DNA from: Bugulina stolonifera
Taxonomy: Eukaryota; Bryozoa; Gymnolaemata; Cheilostomatida; Bugulidae
Assembly (NCBI GenBank): GCA_935421135.1
Contig: OW285192.1
Location: 6,342,001-6,406,000 of the forward strand
DNA: 64,000 nucleotides
Reading direction: 5' to 3'
Position 1 is the first letter of the stretch; each line of letters begins with the position of its first letter. A program made the position numbers and the translations under genes. A model generated the notes under the pieces. The model saw nothing but the letters and a program-made list of their open reading frames with translations, did no database searches and had not been told where the DNA came from. Below are positions 1-11,467 of this stretch, one piece after another.

Positions 1-226
1 ATCGTTAGGAACTAGGGTATCATGTGTGTAATACATAGCGCACTGTTCATAAACAATGTTTTGCACCTTGGTATGCTATAATATATGAATATTATTTTGT
101 CACTATACTAGGTGTTTACTGTTTATATGTATTATCTCTTAGCCCGTAATTACCAATACTGGTTTTATATTTGTAACTATAACTATATAAATGTATTATA
201 ATGCCAATTTATATCTGCTTCTATAG

Positions 227-736
227 AGTTCTACAATGGATCTCTGCTCTCAGGAACTCCATCTAAAGTCATGTTTGGAGGGAGAGTTGAGCTACGTCCC
301 CAATCCCAAGATGTAATGAGATACTGGGCTAACTTTGTCAGGACTGGGTAAGGTAACCATATACATGTATAGCATAATGCATAATGTACTTGTATAATGA
401 ATGTAGCATAATGTATGTATGCATAAAGTGTAGTGTTTCGGTGTTTGTCACCTCATCAGTGCATCTCAGAGATATCCTTAGGAGCACACCTTGACAATAC
501 TGTATAATTGGTCATCTTACAGAAATCCTTCAAATGGCTGGAAGGTTGACCTAGAATGGCCCAACTACAGCATCTACAACAGAGCTTTCCTTACCATAGA
601 CGATACTGAGACGGTGAAGATACGACCTTATTTCAACCTTCAACGATACTACGAATACTTCAATGATTTCTTCTACAAATCTTTAGAGTGTGTTTCCAAC
701 AACAAAGCTGCTGGGAATATGAAATGCAAGGACTGA
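227..736 (+). CDS. Type-B carboxylesterase / cholinesterase-family protein, C-terminal exons (partial)
   Basis: Two exons of a gene entering from the left edge: about 227-347 (acceptor at 225-226 or 227-228, donor GTAAGG at 348) and 523-736 (acceptor AG at 521-522, stop TGA at 734-736). The junction falls inside a Gly codon and restores the family's C-terminal signature: YWANFVRTG then NPSNGW, then WPNY. A W-x-x-F-x-x-TG-x-P...WP-x-Y block near the C-terminus is typical of type-B carboxylesterases and cholinesterases (alpha/beta hydrolases of ester substrates, often secreted or membrane-anchored). The catalytic Ser, Glu and His lie upstream of the window, so activity cannot be judged. The tail after WPNY runs about 63 residues and ends in KCKD, with two cysteines. 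No GPI or transmembrane tail is evident. Family call is good; subfamily and substrate are unknown. Confidence 0.8.
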
Positions 737-915
737 TCAACCTGTCAGTATACTCTCCTATGTCTAGATTTTGAGCATGTTTTTATTTTGTTATGAATTT
801 GCTACAAGAGACTCTCATCTGCTGTACTATTTGTTGATTTGTTGTTCGTTTTACTGTTAGTCTGTCTATTATATGCAATTGTAAACTACTGTATGTGATA
901 AGTTAGTGTACAGAA

Positions 916-921
916 AATAAA
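916..921 (+). promoter_or_regulatory. Poly(A) signal of the carboxylesterase-like gene
   Basis: AATAAA lies 180 bp after the stop codon at 734-736, at a normal distance for an animal 3' UTR. The stretch between is non-coding and T-rich. Confidence 0.6.
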
Positions 922-1276
922 CTTGTCTTTTATGACACTGTTACATTACAACATACACATTATTTGACAATTGATAATTTCACTTGGGTCCACTTCTTTC
1001 ATATGTCATTATTTCATTAACCACTAAGCATAGTTGTACATGTACGAGCGTCTGAAATAGAGTTGATCTCATTAGATGTCAACTGTCACTATTCACAGTA
1101 TGTTAAGGTCAAGGTCATTCAGGGTAAGAAATATGCATGGTAGAAATCCACTGTCGTATAGTATTGAGTAGCCCATCAGTAAAAATCATAAGCAACGCCT
1201 GTTCTGTACTGTTATGCAATAAGTCAATGGAACCTACTATTATAGGGCTTCTGTAGTTATTACACTCATGTGTATG

Positions 1277-1319
1277 AAATTGTCCTCTCTCCACCTTTCT
1301 TCAGAGAGAGGACAACTTT
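1277..1319. repeat. Short inverted repeat of the GTTGTCCTCTC/GAGAGGACAAC family
   Basis: The left arm reads AAATTGTCCTCTCT and the right arm AGAGAGGACAACTTT, separated by a loop of about 14 bases. Several other sites in the window carry the same arm sequences (37310-37355, 14423-14463, 49113-49155, 52104-52149). Confidence 0.6.
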
Positions 1320-2188
1320 GTGTCATAACCAATAACTATGTACATGTATGTAAATACATGTATATCAATGTAGGAATGTTGAATATTACATTTCAATGCT
1401 ATATCTTAGATACCATTTGTTGTGAACTAGAAACCATTTTTAGGTTTTGTTTAAAAGGTAGTGTAACTCCAAATAAATTTAGTTGAGAAAAGGATAACAG
1501 CATTTGGTTGGCTAGCAACCTAACAATGAAGTAGTTGTTAGGTAACAGGTTGATTGTTTCCAATAACGGAATAATAATATCAAGTATAAGTTGTTACATT
1601 ATTGAAGCATAATTACTGCATGTTACTTTAGCAGGACAGAAGTAACTCTGGGTAGTCTCTCACACAGAACGCTGGCTGTCTTGTGATGAACGACCAAGAA
1701 GAAAATAATCAGATCCAGCTTTCCAGCTTATGTATGCGTAGACTAACACAAAGCGAGGTAAATAACTCCACGTGCCCATATGTTGTTCAGTTGTCGTCCA
1801 CAACTGTGCTCATCTCTCTTATAACTTGAAGTGATATTCATCATTCTTTCTATCTGTACAATTACGTCTGTCATATCCTGTAGTTTTGTTCCTCCATATA
1901 CATATGATATACCCCCCCCCCCATCCCACAGTTTTATTACTGGAGCTCTGCTATATTAGACCATCGAATGTGCCTCTTCATAATTAACGTGTAGTGTAAT
2001 TAAAAAGCAGTTGACTCATCAACAGTTTACAAACTTTAAAAACTTCTTGATAGGAGCAGTTTTGAAATGACACATGGTAGTGCTGTGGAAACACACGGTG
2101 CACTTCTTGGGATTGTATAAACACCATTACAATAGTATGAATTTTTAGTGCATATTCCTTGTGTTTCATTGGGCCCCACTTTGCTTAC

Positions 2189-2349
2189 AAAATACCATGA
2201 GTAACTACATACTAACAGTACCACTATCGCTACCATTGCCACTATAGCTACCACTACTATAGCTATCTCAACACTGATAGAGTGGCCTCTACTTTGTATG
2301 TTAGAGCCTGTGTGCATTGTATACTGTCCCATCTCCACCCTGTCTCTAT
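2189..2349 (-). other. Possible exon encoding a single transmembrane segment (unassigned)
   Basis: On the minus strand an acceptor-like CTGTAG precedes 2349 and a donor-like GTAAGC follows 2189. The 161-bp interval is open and encodes a polar stretch (YTMHTGSNIQSRGHS) followed by about 25 hydrophobic residues (beginning VEIAIVVVAIVAMVAIVVL) and an aromatic SYSWYF end. That composition resembles the juxtamembrane and membrane-spanning exon of a single-pass receptor. The open frame also continues upstream to about 2395, so the splice acceptor is uncertain. No partner exons were identified, and it sits in a degenerate repeat array, so it may be a gene relic. Confidence 0.25.
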
Positions 2350-3257
2350 CTACAGTACTTACCCAATCTGTGTTCAGGGTCTGAACTGTTACCACCTTCT
2401 TAGATTAACAGAAGTAACTCCCAAGTTGTATGCGTTCACGGCGTCTTGAACCCAAATATAGCTACAGAGATGGAAATCTTAAAAATATTTCAAATTTCAT
2501 GATAGTTTGGCCTATCTTGACTTCTGGATACGGTAGAATAGATGGATTTCAAATTTTGATACTATGCTACAATATGTGGAGTTGTGCACTTTTTAAAAGG
2601 TAATACAACTCCAAATTAAAATATTATCTTTTTCCAACTGAAGCCATCAGATTAGGTTGGCTAGCAACCAAATAATAGGAATGAGGTGGTTGCTAGGCAA
2701 CAAACTGATTGTCTTTAAGAGGTTGAATAGTTGGGCAAGATATTCTGTGTGTTAATTTAGATAAAGATGGGAGAAACCCTGGATGGTCTCTCGGAACAGA
2801 AATGATAGCATGGTTCAGGGACACTGGCAAGAAGATAGTCACCAGGTCTAGTTATGTTTCTGCAATCTTTGCATAAACTAAAAAAGGTAATTAGATACAA
2901 GTTTTTTATGGTAGCACATTTGGCTGTATGTTTTTTCACTAACAATAATATCACAGCAGGTAACATTCACTACTATTCCCAACTAAACTGTTTTTGATCA
3001 GTCTATACTGTAGTTCACGTATTTAGTCCCTCCATATTTATCACCTGAGATTAACATAGTGCGTTGTCTGTTTAGACAGTCAGAGCTATGGAATGACTGA
3101 TATATGGTACAGACTACCACAGTACTAGTGGCTCCAATAAGTGTACAAGCCTATCTGATTGAACCAGAGTGAGGGTTAGACAGATGTTCTGGTAGAATGA
3201 TGGAAAGACTCAGAATGACAGCTCAGTCCATACAGAATATGTTATGTGAGCAGTACC

Positions 3258-3380
3258 ACTCTCGGACCCTGGAGGTACATTGAGAGGAAACTCAACGTCA
3301 TCTGATTATCTGGAGATGGACAGCAATGTAAACACCGTCAGATATCAGAATGGAATCGAAGCTAAGAAGGGAATCTCCAA
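3258..3380 (+). pseudogene. Exon-like repeated block, stop-containing in two other copies
   Basis: From the CTCTCGGACCCTGG landmark one frame is open for about 41 codons (LSDPGGTLRGNSTSSDYLEM...) and ends at a donor-like AA|GTAAGC. The homologous blocks at about 4510 and 6110 keep the first part but hit in-frame stops (TGA, TAG) after roughly 15-18 codons. This is compatible with a repeated exon that has decayed in two copies. I recognise no family. Chance openness over 41 codons is possible. Confidence 0.2.
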
Positions 3381-6300
3381 GTAAGCAAGCTACATCTGTC
3401 ACCCTTATCACCTACATTGTACATGTACGTATTATATTATTCTATACGTTAGTATCTGTATAAACAGCATTACAATACCGTGAGTTTATAGTATATGACA
3501 CTGTCACTGTTCCACATTACCACAACATAGAGTATCATGCTGTAGGAGTGTCAGTGATATCATTATATTATGTTGGACCTGTTTGTCATTCATTTAAACC
3601 CTGCCGAACCCTTTCCTTATTTTTTCAGGATCATTGACTGTCTCTCTCCACATACATGTATAGATTTAAACTGCTACCCTTCTGCTTATTCTTAGGCTTG
3701 AAGTATAAATAATATAGTAATAACATGCTGTAGAACTACTGTTTGAGAATTTTAATACTAAATATTTATGGATTTGTCTACTCTTGAAAAGTGACGCAAC
3801 TCCTAAATAAAGCTAGTTGATAAAAATTTCAACTATTCTCAGATAATTTGGTTGGTTGGCAACCAGACAATAGAAATGAGACAGTTGCTAGGTAACAAGT
3901 TGATTGTCTTTCATTTTTAAATTAAAAAGAGGTTGAATTGTTGGGCAAATCATTCTGCATGCTAATTCAGGTAGAAATTGGGGATCCCTGGATAGCATAG
4001 CAGCTGGATAGTGATGCGCTCCTTGATCACCGGCTAACTTGTGGCAGACAACCAAGAATATATCCCAGATGATTTAATTCTGTATCTACATGGAGTCACA
4101 GTAAGGTAATTACTAATTACATGTAAAATTCGTAAAATAACAATTCCAGATTTTTCTCTGTGGCCCTTTGTCCTCTAACTATGCAATTAGTTTATCATTC
4201 CAAACTGAGCAAAGGCTACGATCATTATGCCATGCATGTCTGTGTTCTGTTCATAATCTTTTAGTGTATCTTATACCTTCTCTACATAGTCTGTTTGTTA
4301 TCCCTTCAGTGAATGGACATTGTAAGCATGGAGTTGCAGTATATCTAGATTGATGGAGACCATCACAGTGCTTGTGATTCTAGCAACAGCACAGCCTATC
4401 TGATTGCGACAGTACAAAGAATAGATGCCAGTGTTACAGCAGAGTGGATGGAAAAACCCAACAAGACAGCAAAATTCATTGATACAGAATAGAAGTAAGC
4501 AGCACGACTCTCGGACCCTGGAGGTACATTGAGAGAAAACTCAGGCATCATCTGGTTGTCTTGAGACGGACAGCTATTGAAATACCGTCAGATATCAGAA
4601 TGGAATCTAAGTTAACAATGGTAAGCATTGTAAACCCTCAAGTAAATATATGTAATTGTTTTATCTCGTACCTTATTTTAGTTGACTTACAAGTACATAT
4701 ATACTAGGCCTACATCTACATCTGTATATGTACACACCCCTTCCCATCAACCCCTTCATCGGTTCATCCAAGGCTTGCCAAACTCAAACATCCTCTCATG
4801 GTTATAATTATCTGAATTTCTCGCCTGCGCTCTGGTGTTCATTACTCATGTATCTTAATACCGATTGGCTGGCATCTTTCTAGTATGCGCACTAGTCTTT
4901 ACTGTCAAATATTAGCCTTGGCTCCATCTACAGCCCCTGATTCTTAGTCTAACTCTGACGGTTCACAAGTAATAATATGCATGTAGAGTGCCTCTGTAAT
5001 CTCTTGGCCCCTCTAAATCTGCTCACTCGAGCACAGTCGTATAATATTCATTTTTAGCTTTATGAGCAAGTAGTAATAAATTATTATAGTAAACAATCAT
5101 GTGGAATTGTCCACTCTTTCAAAGGTAGCACAACTCCAAATAAATTAGTTTATATTATACTTGAACTTTCTCTGCACCTGAAGAAAAAAGTTTTGGTTGG
5201 TTAGCAACCAGACAATAGAAATGGGGTAGTTGCTAGGTAACAGGCTGATTGTCTTTGATTGGTCAGTTAAAAGAAGTTGAATTGTTGGGCAATAATCATT
5301 CTTCATGCTAATTTAGATAAAATAGATTTGAGAAACCCTGGATGGTTTAGCATGAACAATTGGAGAATTATGAAGATAGTAGTGTGCTCCTTGAACACTG
5401 GCTGTCTTGTCACAGACAACCAGTAACATACCGTCATTACCGGATGGTCTAGTTGTATATTTCACTGTATGGAGCCACAGTAAGGTAATTGATAATTACA
5501 TGTAGAACGAGGACAAGTTAACAACTTTCACTTTTTTCGTAGCAGCCTTTAGTCCTCCAACATGTGCTATAGATTATCCTTCTAAGCTGAGCACCAACTC
5601 CATTATATAGAAATACGTCACCTACTGGAAAATTAATAATATTATGGTGTGCTCCTTGAATACTGGTGGTCTTTTGATAGGCAGCCAACAAGATACTGCA
5701 ATTACCAAATAATTTGTATATTTTACTGTATGGAGTCACAGCAATTGGTAATTAATAATTACATGTAAGATTAGTAAGATAACAGCTCTCACTTTTTTCT
5801 ATGTGGCTTTTAGTCTTCTAACTTCTATTGCACTCTCCTTCCAAGCTGAACACATGCTCCATTACGTAGTACATGACTTGTAAATGGTTTATTTGTTACC
5901 CTTCAGTTTTTTGCATGTATACTTACCTACCCATACAGTTACACAGATACATGATCTGTTATTCTAGCATGCAGTGACAGTGCAGCATTGGTGACTCTAA
6001 TAACTACACAAGCTTACCTGATTGAAATGGTACGAATATAGGACAGACTTCCTGGTAGAAGGATTGACAGATAGCTCCAGTTGATACATAACTGAAGCAA
6101 GCAGCACGACTCTCGGACCCTGGTGGTTCATTGAGAATAAACTCAGACATCATCTAGTTGTCTCGAGATGGACAGCTATGAAAACATTGTCAGTTATTTA
6201 AATAGAATCAAAGCTAACAAAGGTAAACCAGATATATTCACAAGTAAACACTTTTTTGGCAACGCAACTCTCATTCCTTTATTCCACTTATAACTTTAGG

Positions 6301-6404
6301 TGATATTTATCATTATTTTATCACAGTAGAAGAGAAGGACTACATATTCACTACAGCTGAAATTGTACTCTATGTATAGCATAGTATACATGTACTTCAT
6401 TTAT

Positions 6405-6660
6405 GTAGCAGACAACAGTGGCTGGAAATTAGAGCCAAAAGAGCAGAGAATAGAGAAGTTGGATGGATGCCAAGAACGCTTATGGGTGGAAGTAGTTGGC
6501 ATTCTACAAACCTGAGGAACCTTCAGATGTACGGGTGTGATAGTGTGACTTTGAGATGCATCGGTATGGTAGACTGACCTTGAGATGCATCGGGTGTGAT
6601 AGTGTGACCTTCAGAGGTATAAGATATGGTAGATCGGAACAGTATTGATCAGTTTAGTTT
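6405..6660. repeat. Short imperfect tandem repeat
   Basis: Between about 6531 and 6640 the phrases GTGTGATAGTGTGAC, TTGAGATGCATCGG and TATGGTAGA recur two or three times. There is no coding signal. The preceding stretch holds nothing I can identify. Confidence 0.4.
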
Positions 6661-6810
6661 GATAAGGGAAATCATCTCATTATATTATTTATAGGTTTAT
6701 TGTAGTTTAGAGATAGATGTGAATAACTGTAGAGCTCACAGATTTCACAAATTGCTACGAACCACACATGAACTTTTTAAACATCATCTAGTGCCAACAG
6801 TATCTTGTCA

Positions 6811-8068
6811 TCTCCTTATAACCACATGCTGTATCACAGACCAGAAAGATTTGAACTTTTAAATGGGAACGTCACAATATCATGGACTGAGTGTATAGAA
6901 ATGAGTTTGGCCTGATGTTCTATTGAAGAGGTTTAAAGACAAAGTGTTTTGTCAGTTCATACATAGTAATAATTATATTGTAACTGTAAGCATGTATGTA
7001 CAACTAGATATACTATCAGCTGTACATTTGTATATGTGTGCAAGTCATGTTCATGTACGTGTATGACTACACGTTATTATCTTAATAAGGAATGCTACAC
7101 TGTAGGTAGTACAGAGTACGTGTGAATTTTATAAACAATGCCAGTGCGGGGAAGAGAGTTACACTACAGTAGAAATGTTAACAAATTATAAGTGTGTATC
7201 GTAATACAAGCTATAGCTGAGATTAATAGACAATCTCAACTATACTGATAGTGTATAATCACAAATATATATTGTATGATTATCATATAAATATAGTATT
7301 TGGTTATTCTATTGTAATGCTACTGTATTTGTAGTGTGATGTATTGTAATATAAAATGTATGTACAGGGTGTATTTTGTAATACGGTGTACATTACACTG
7401 ATATAATGTAGTATAATGTACTAGTATTGTACTGTAATACATCATAATAACGCGGTAGTATTATGTTGTATTATTAAGTACTATCATACATTTGTAATAT
7501 GCATTATGTAATGTACACACTGTATTAGGGGGCATCCTGTATAACTATTACATTACATTACATTACAAATACAGTCATTATATAGTACTGTGAATCAATG
7601 CTATGACTATGATATAAATAGCAATCAAAATATACAATATGACTGTAGATTATAGGCTATAAGTTAGTATATACACAATTAGTATTTTATTAGCTTTACC
7701 ATGTAGTTCAAATCTTCCCTGTATCTCTTTAATTTGACATTTTTTACAAAATTCACATTAATATATCACATACAATGTGACGTCATTGTCAGTGTACATG
7801 TTAATAGTATATCCCTTATGTAACAGTGTACACATTTATATAATTATATGTACATGTACATGGCTTGTTAACACACATATATAATATTATGTATGCGTAC
7901 TAATATACATGCTGTTATATTATAATGTTATATGAACTGGTAGTAGTAGAATTTAAATACTATTTATTCACTTTAAACTTCTTCGTGAAAAATTGGGTTA
8001 AACAAACTTATTTCTACCTTATGGTGACTATTTGTGATATTTGCTAGATAAAAAGTTTCAAGTCTTGG
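6811..8068 (+). repeat. 1.3 kb AT-rich tandem duplication, copy 1
   Basis: Matches 8121-9408 nearly throughout. Both start at a TATAACCACRTG block and run through GAACGTCACAATAT, a GTTCATACATAGTAATA block (6955 versus 8270) and a long TACATGTA-rich stretch, to a shared end (GAAAAATTGGGTTAAACAAA, then a CTTGG end). No open reading frame of interest; every strand is full of stops. Confidence 0.8.
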
Positions 8069-8120
8069 ATGGCAACATTTTTAGTTAAAAATAGCGACAT
8101 ATACAAAATAAAATATGTCG

Positions 8121-9408
8121 TCTATTTATAACCACGTGTTGCATCGTAAGCCAAAAGGTTTGAACTTTTTAAAAGGGGAACGTCACAATATGAAACTGTC
8201 ATCTTCAAGTACAGAACTGAGTTTGGCCTGATGCTCTATTGAAGAGGTTTAACGACAAAGTGTTATGTCAGTTCATACATAGTAATAGTTATATTATTAT
8301 AACTGTACAAGCATGTATGTACAACTAGATGTACAATCTGTACATTTGTATATGCGTGCAAGTCATGTACATGTACGTGTATGACTACACGTTATTATAT
8401 CAATAAGGAATGCTACACTGTAGGTAGTACAGAGTACGTGTGAATTTTATAAACGATGTCAGTGCAGGGAAGAGAGTTGCACTACAGTAGGAATATTAAC
8501 ACAATTATAAGGGTGTATCGTAATTCAAGCTATAGGTGAGATTAACGGATAATCTCAACTACACTAGTGTATAATCACAAATATATATTGTATGATTATC
8601 TGTATGTTATATATCATATAAATATAGTATTTGGTTATTCTATTGTAATGGTACTGTATTTGTAGTGTGATGTTTTGTAATATAATATGTATGTACAGGG
8701 TGTAGTTTGTAATACGGTGTACATTACACTGATATAATGTAGTATAATGTACTAATATTGTATTGTAATACATCATAATAACACGGCCGTATTATGTTGT
8801 ATTATTAAGTACTATCATACATTTGTAATATGCATTATGTAATGTACACACAGTATTAGTGTACACAATGGCTGTATAACTATTACATTACATTACATCA
8901 CAAATACATCCATTATAGTACTGTGAATCAATGCTATGACTATAATATAAATAATAATCAAAATATACAATATGAATGTAGATTATAGGCTATAAGTTAG
9001 GATATACACAATTAGTATTTTATTAGCTTTATCATGTAGTTTAAATCTTCCCTGTAGCTTTTTAATTTGATATTTTTCATAAAATTCACATGAATCTATC
9101 ACGTACAATGTGACTGTACTCTGTTGTGTGTAATATTGTCTGTGTACATGTTAGTAGTATCCCTTATGTAACAGTGTACACATTATAAGATACATGTACA
9201 TGTACATGGGTTGTTAACACACATTATACATGCGTACTAATATACATGCTGTTATATTATAATGTTATATGAACTGGTAGTAGTAGAGTTGAAACACCAT
9301 ACACTTACTTTAAACTTCTTCATGAAAAATTGGGTTAAACAAACTTATTTCTACCTTATGGTGACTATTTGTGATATTTGCTAGACAAAAATTAGTTTCT
9401 AATCTTGG
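8121..9408 (+). repeat. 1.3 kb AT-rich tandem duplication, copy 2
   Basis: Second copy of the 6811-8068 unit, offset by about 1310-1337 bp with scattered substitutions and small indels. About 52 bp of non-homologous sequence separates the copies. Non-coding; the 70-codon minus-strand frame in it is low-complexity Tyr/Ile-rich sequence. Confidence 0.8.
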
Positions 9409-9419
9409 TTTTAACATTA

Positions 9420-11290
9420 TTTGTGGCCGAAGATAATGGCAGGGCCATTAGCTTGTTTGTGAAATTCTGTTGGCTCTACAAAATAGTGTACAAACACACT
9501 TTATATAATGCGTTATTCACACTCTAGTAGGTTATGATGACAAACATAATATGATATTATACTACAAAAATATATAATGTATTTTTTGTAGGGTGCATTT
9601 CTGAAAGTCAATCATAAGCAGCTTACTAAATACAGTTTATTATTTTTGGTCAATTATCGGTTATCTAAAATAATTATACATGTAATATCAAAGCTATATA
9701 TTATCTCAGTGTTGTACTTGGCCCTAGTGTGTGTATTGCATCCTGTAGGCCAAATGTTGAACTATTATAATTTATTATAAACATTGATATAACTTCTATA
9801 TTAAAATATGCGTCCATACAGTGATTATGTTATCATTGAGTGGCAACTGGAGTTGTCTTCTCTTTCCACTAATATACAAACAAAATAAAATAGCTTAGTT
9901 TTATGTATAGAATAGAAAGTAGAGAAAACATAGCGTTGAGAGAATAGAATAAAAGTGAATAAAATAACCTGTTATTAAAAATAATTGGCAGCATTCACAA
10001 CAGCAATAATATAATACATATTATACAACATAAAATTTATTAGTGAACATCATAATCCATAATTGTGCACCCTTAATAATACACTGACCTTCTACTGATA
10101 AAAATGCAATGATAAAATACTATTATAATAGAATATTTGGTGGAACAACTGTAATGTTTTGGAGGGTTGTGTGTGTATGTCGTCTTGAGACGACCCCTTA
10201 CCAAAATGGAGAACCTATGAGTGGTGCTAGGCCTTCTCATTACATGAGAGACCAACAGGTACTAGTAGTCCAATGACTACTTAAGACGACCCATTGGGTC
10301 CCGAGTTAATGCTATCTTGCTATACTGAGAAAGAATGTGTTCAGTCCTAGTAGGTAGTTTGGGAGGCAAGGTCGGGGGACTTGTCAACTAGAACGACCTA
10401 TACTACGAGTGAAGACTCTGTATAAGTAGTACAGAAGTGTCTTTATTGAGATCCGAGCATCAACTAAGACAATGAACATAAAACAGTGTGCTTTATGTAC
10501 TATTAGAACTTCTGGGGAAAGTTCCGGTAAAAAGGCCGACGTAGTGTCGTAAAAGGCCGACATAGTGTCGTCCGGAAATTGCACAACAACATGTCGGCTA
10601 GAAGCCCGAGGCCGACCCAAAGCATGTCGGGTACAACAAAAGATGCTTAAAATCATCCAAATCATGTACAAGATTAATTGCAGCTAATTCTGAGAGGTCG
10701 GCCCTCTTTACATAGATAGATGTATAAAATGAGTATAATTGCTCAGTAATGCATATAATAAGTGCCTAAGAGTGTAGTAATTATAAAGGTATGGTCAAAG
10801 CATGCATAACAATATGGATATGGGTCAAATGTAGGTAAGTACAGAGCATTTAGGACATAGACAAGTAGAGCGGTGACAACTATTTTGCACTTAGGGTGCT
10901 ATAATGTCCATCAGGCAAGCTGAGGCCGTGTAAGCAAATGTCCTGATCAATACACAACAATGCTAGATCATCATGCTAAATCAGGAGATAGATTGCTCCA
11001 TAAAGGTTAGCAAACAAGTGGTCAACTAAATGGCATGCTCTATTTTTTATAGGAAATTTAACAGAACCATTCATTTTAGTGTATGACTGTGTAGGTTGTA
11101 AAAATCAAAATCTTTATAGACATTGAATTAATTAGTAGAGTAACCATGGCATTGCTCTAGCAAGTTTATTTCCCCAACTGAGCTGTACTTGCGGATTTGT
11201 CCACTCCTAAACAAGAAGATACAACTTCAAAATGCGCCTATTTTTAAAAAGGAGTTGTACGCTCCTGGGCAAAATGAATAATATAAGATC
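9420..11290. other. Intergenic region with a CG-rich repeated-motif patch (about 10170-10720)
   Basis: The stretch from 9420 to 10070 is plain AT-rich sequence. From about 10170 to 10720 CG-containing motifs cluster: a near-perfect hairpin GTCGTCTTGAGACGAC, a related TTAAGACGACC at about 10280, and two tandem copies of GGCCGACRTAGTGTCGT at about 10532 and 10553. CATGTCGG occurs twice and GGTCGGCC near 10697. Such CpG density is unlike the flanks and suggests a recently inserted element, but no terminal repeats or protein were found. A GGATTTGTCCACTCC...ACAACTTC inverted repeat lies at 11193-11228. Confidence 0.4.
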
Positions 11291-11467
11291 AAAGGCTATA
11301 AAGACCGGATATCGCGCAGCACTGGCGGCGATTCGAATTCCACATTTAGCAGGGAAATTTGAGTTTTTGTTTGGTAATTTTTATAATAATAATTATAATA
11401 AATAAATAAAATTATTTCATGATATATGTTTATTTAGCTACACGTTGTTGTTAGCGAATCTTGAAGC

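Larger units (their letters stand above)
1437..6240. repeat. Decayed tandem array of ~1.1-1.3 kb units (four recognisable copies)
   Basis: The same landmarks recur in order. A hairpin of the form GGAGTTGT...ACAACTCC lies at 2578-2612, 3770-3803 and 5103-5137, with a weaker form near 1450. It is followed by GGTTGGCTAGCAACC-like sequence at about 1507, 2657, 3850 and 5197, then TTGCTAGGTAACA, then a block beginning CTCTCGGACCCTGG at about 3260, 4510 and 6110. Unit starts are spaced roughly 1138, 1194 and 1338 bp. Copies differ by many substitutions and indels, so the array is old. An extra partial duplication (GCTCCTTGAA...) lies at about 5390 and 5650. No intact gene is apparent. Confidence 0.7.

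Noticed and set aside
8564..8776. 70-codon minus-strand Tyr/Ile-rich frame
   Set aside because: Low-complexity AT-rich repeat. The homologous stretch of the other 1.3 kb copy does not support a conserved protein.
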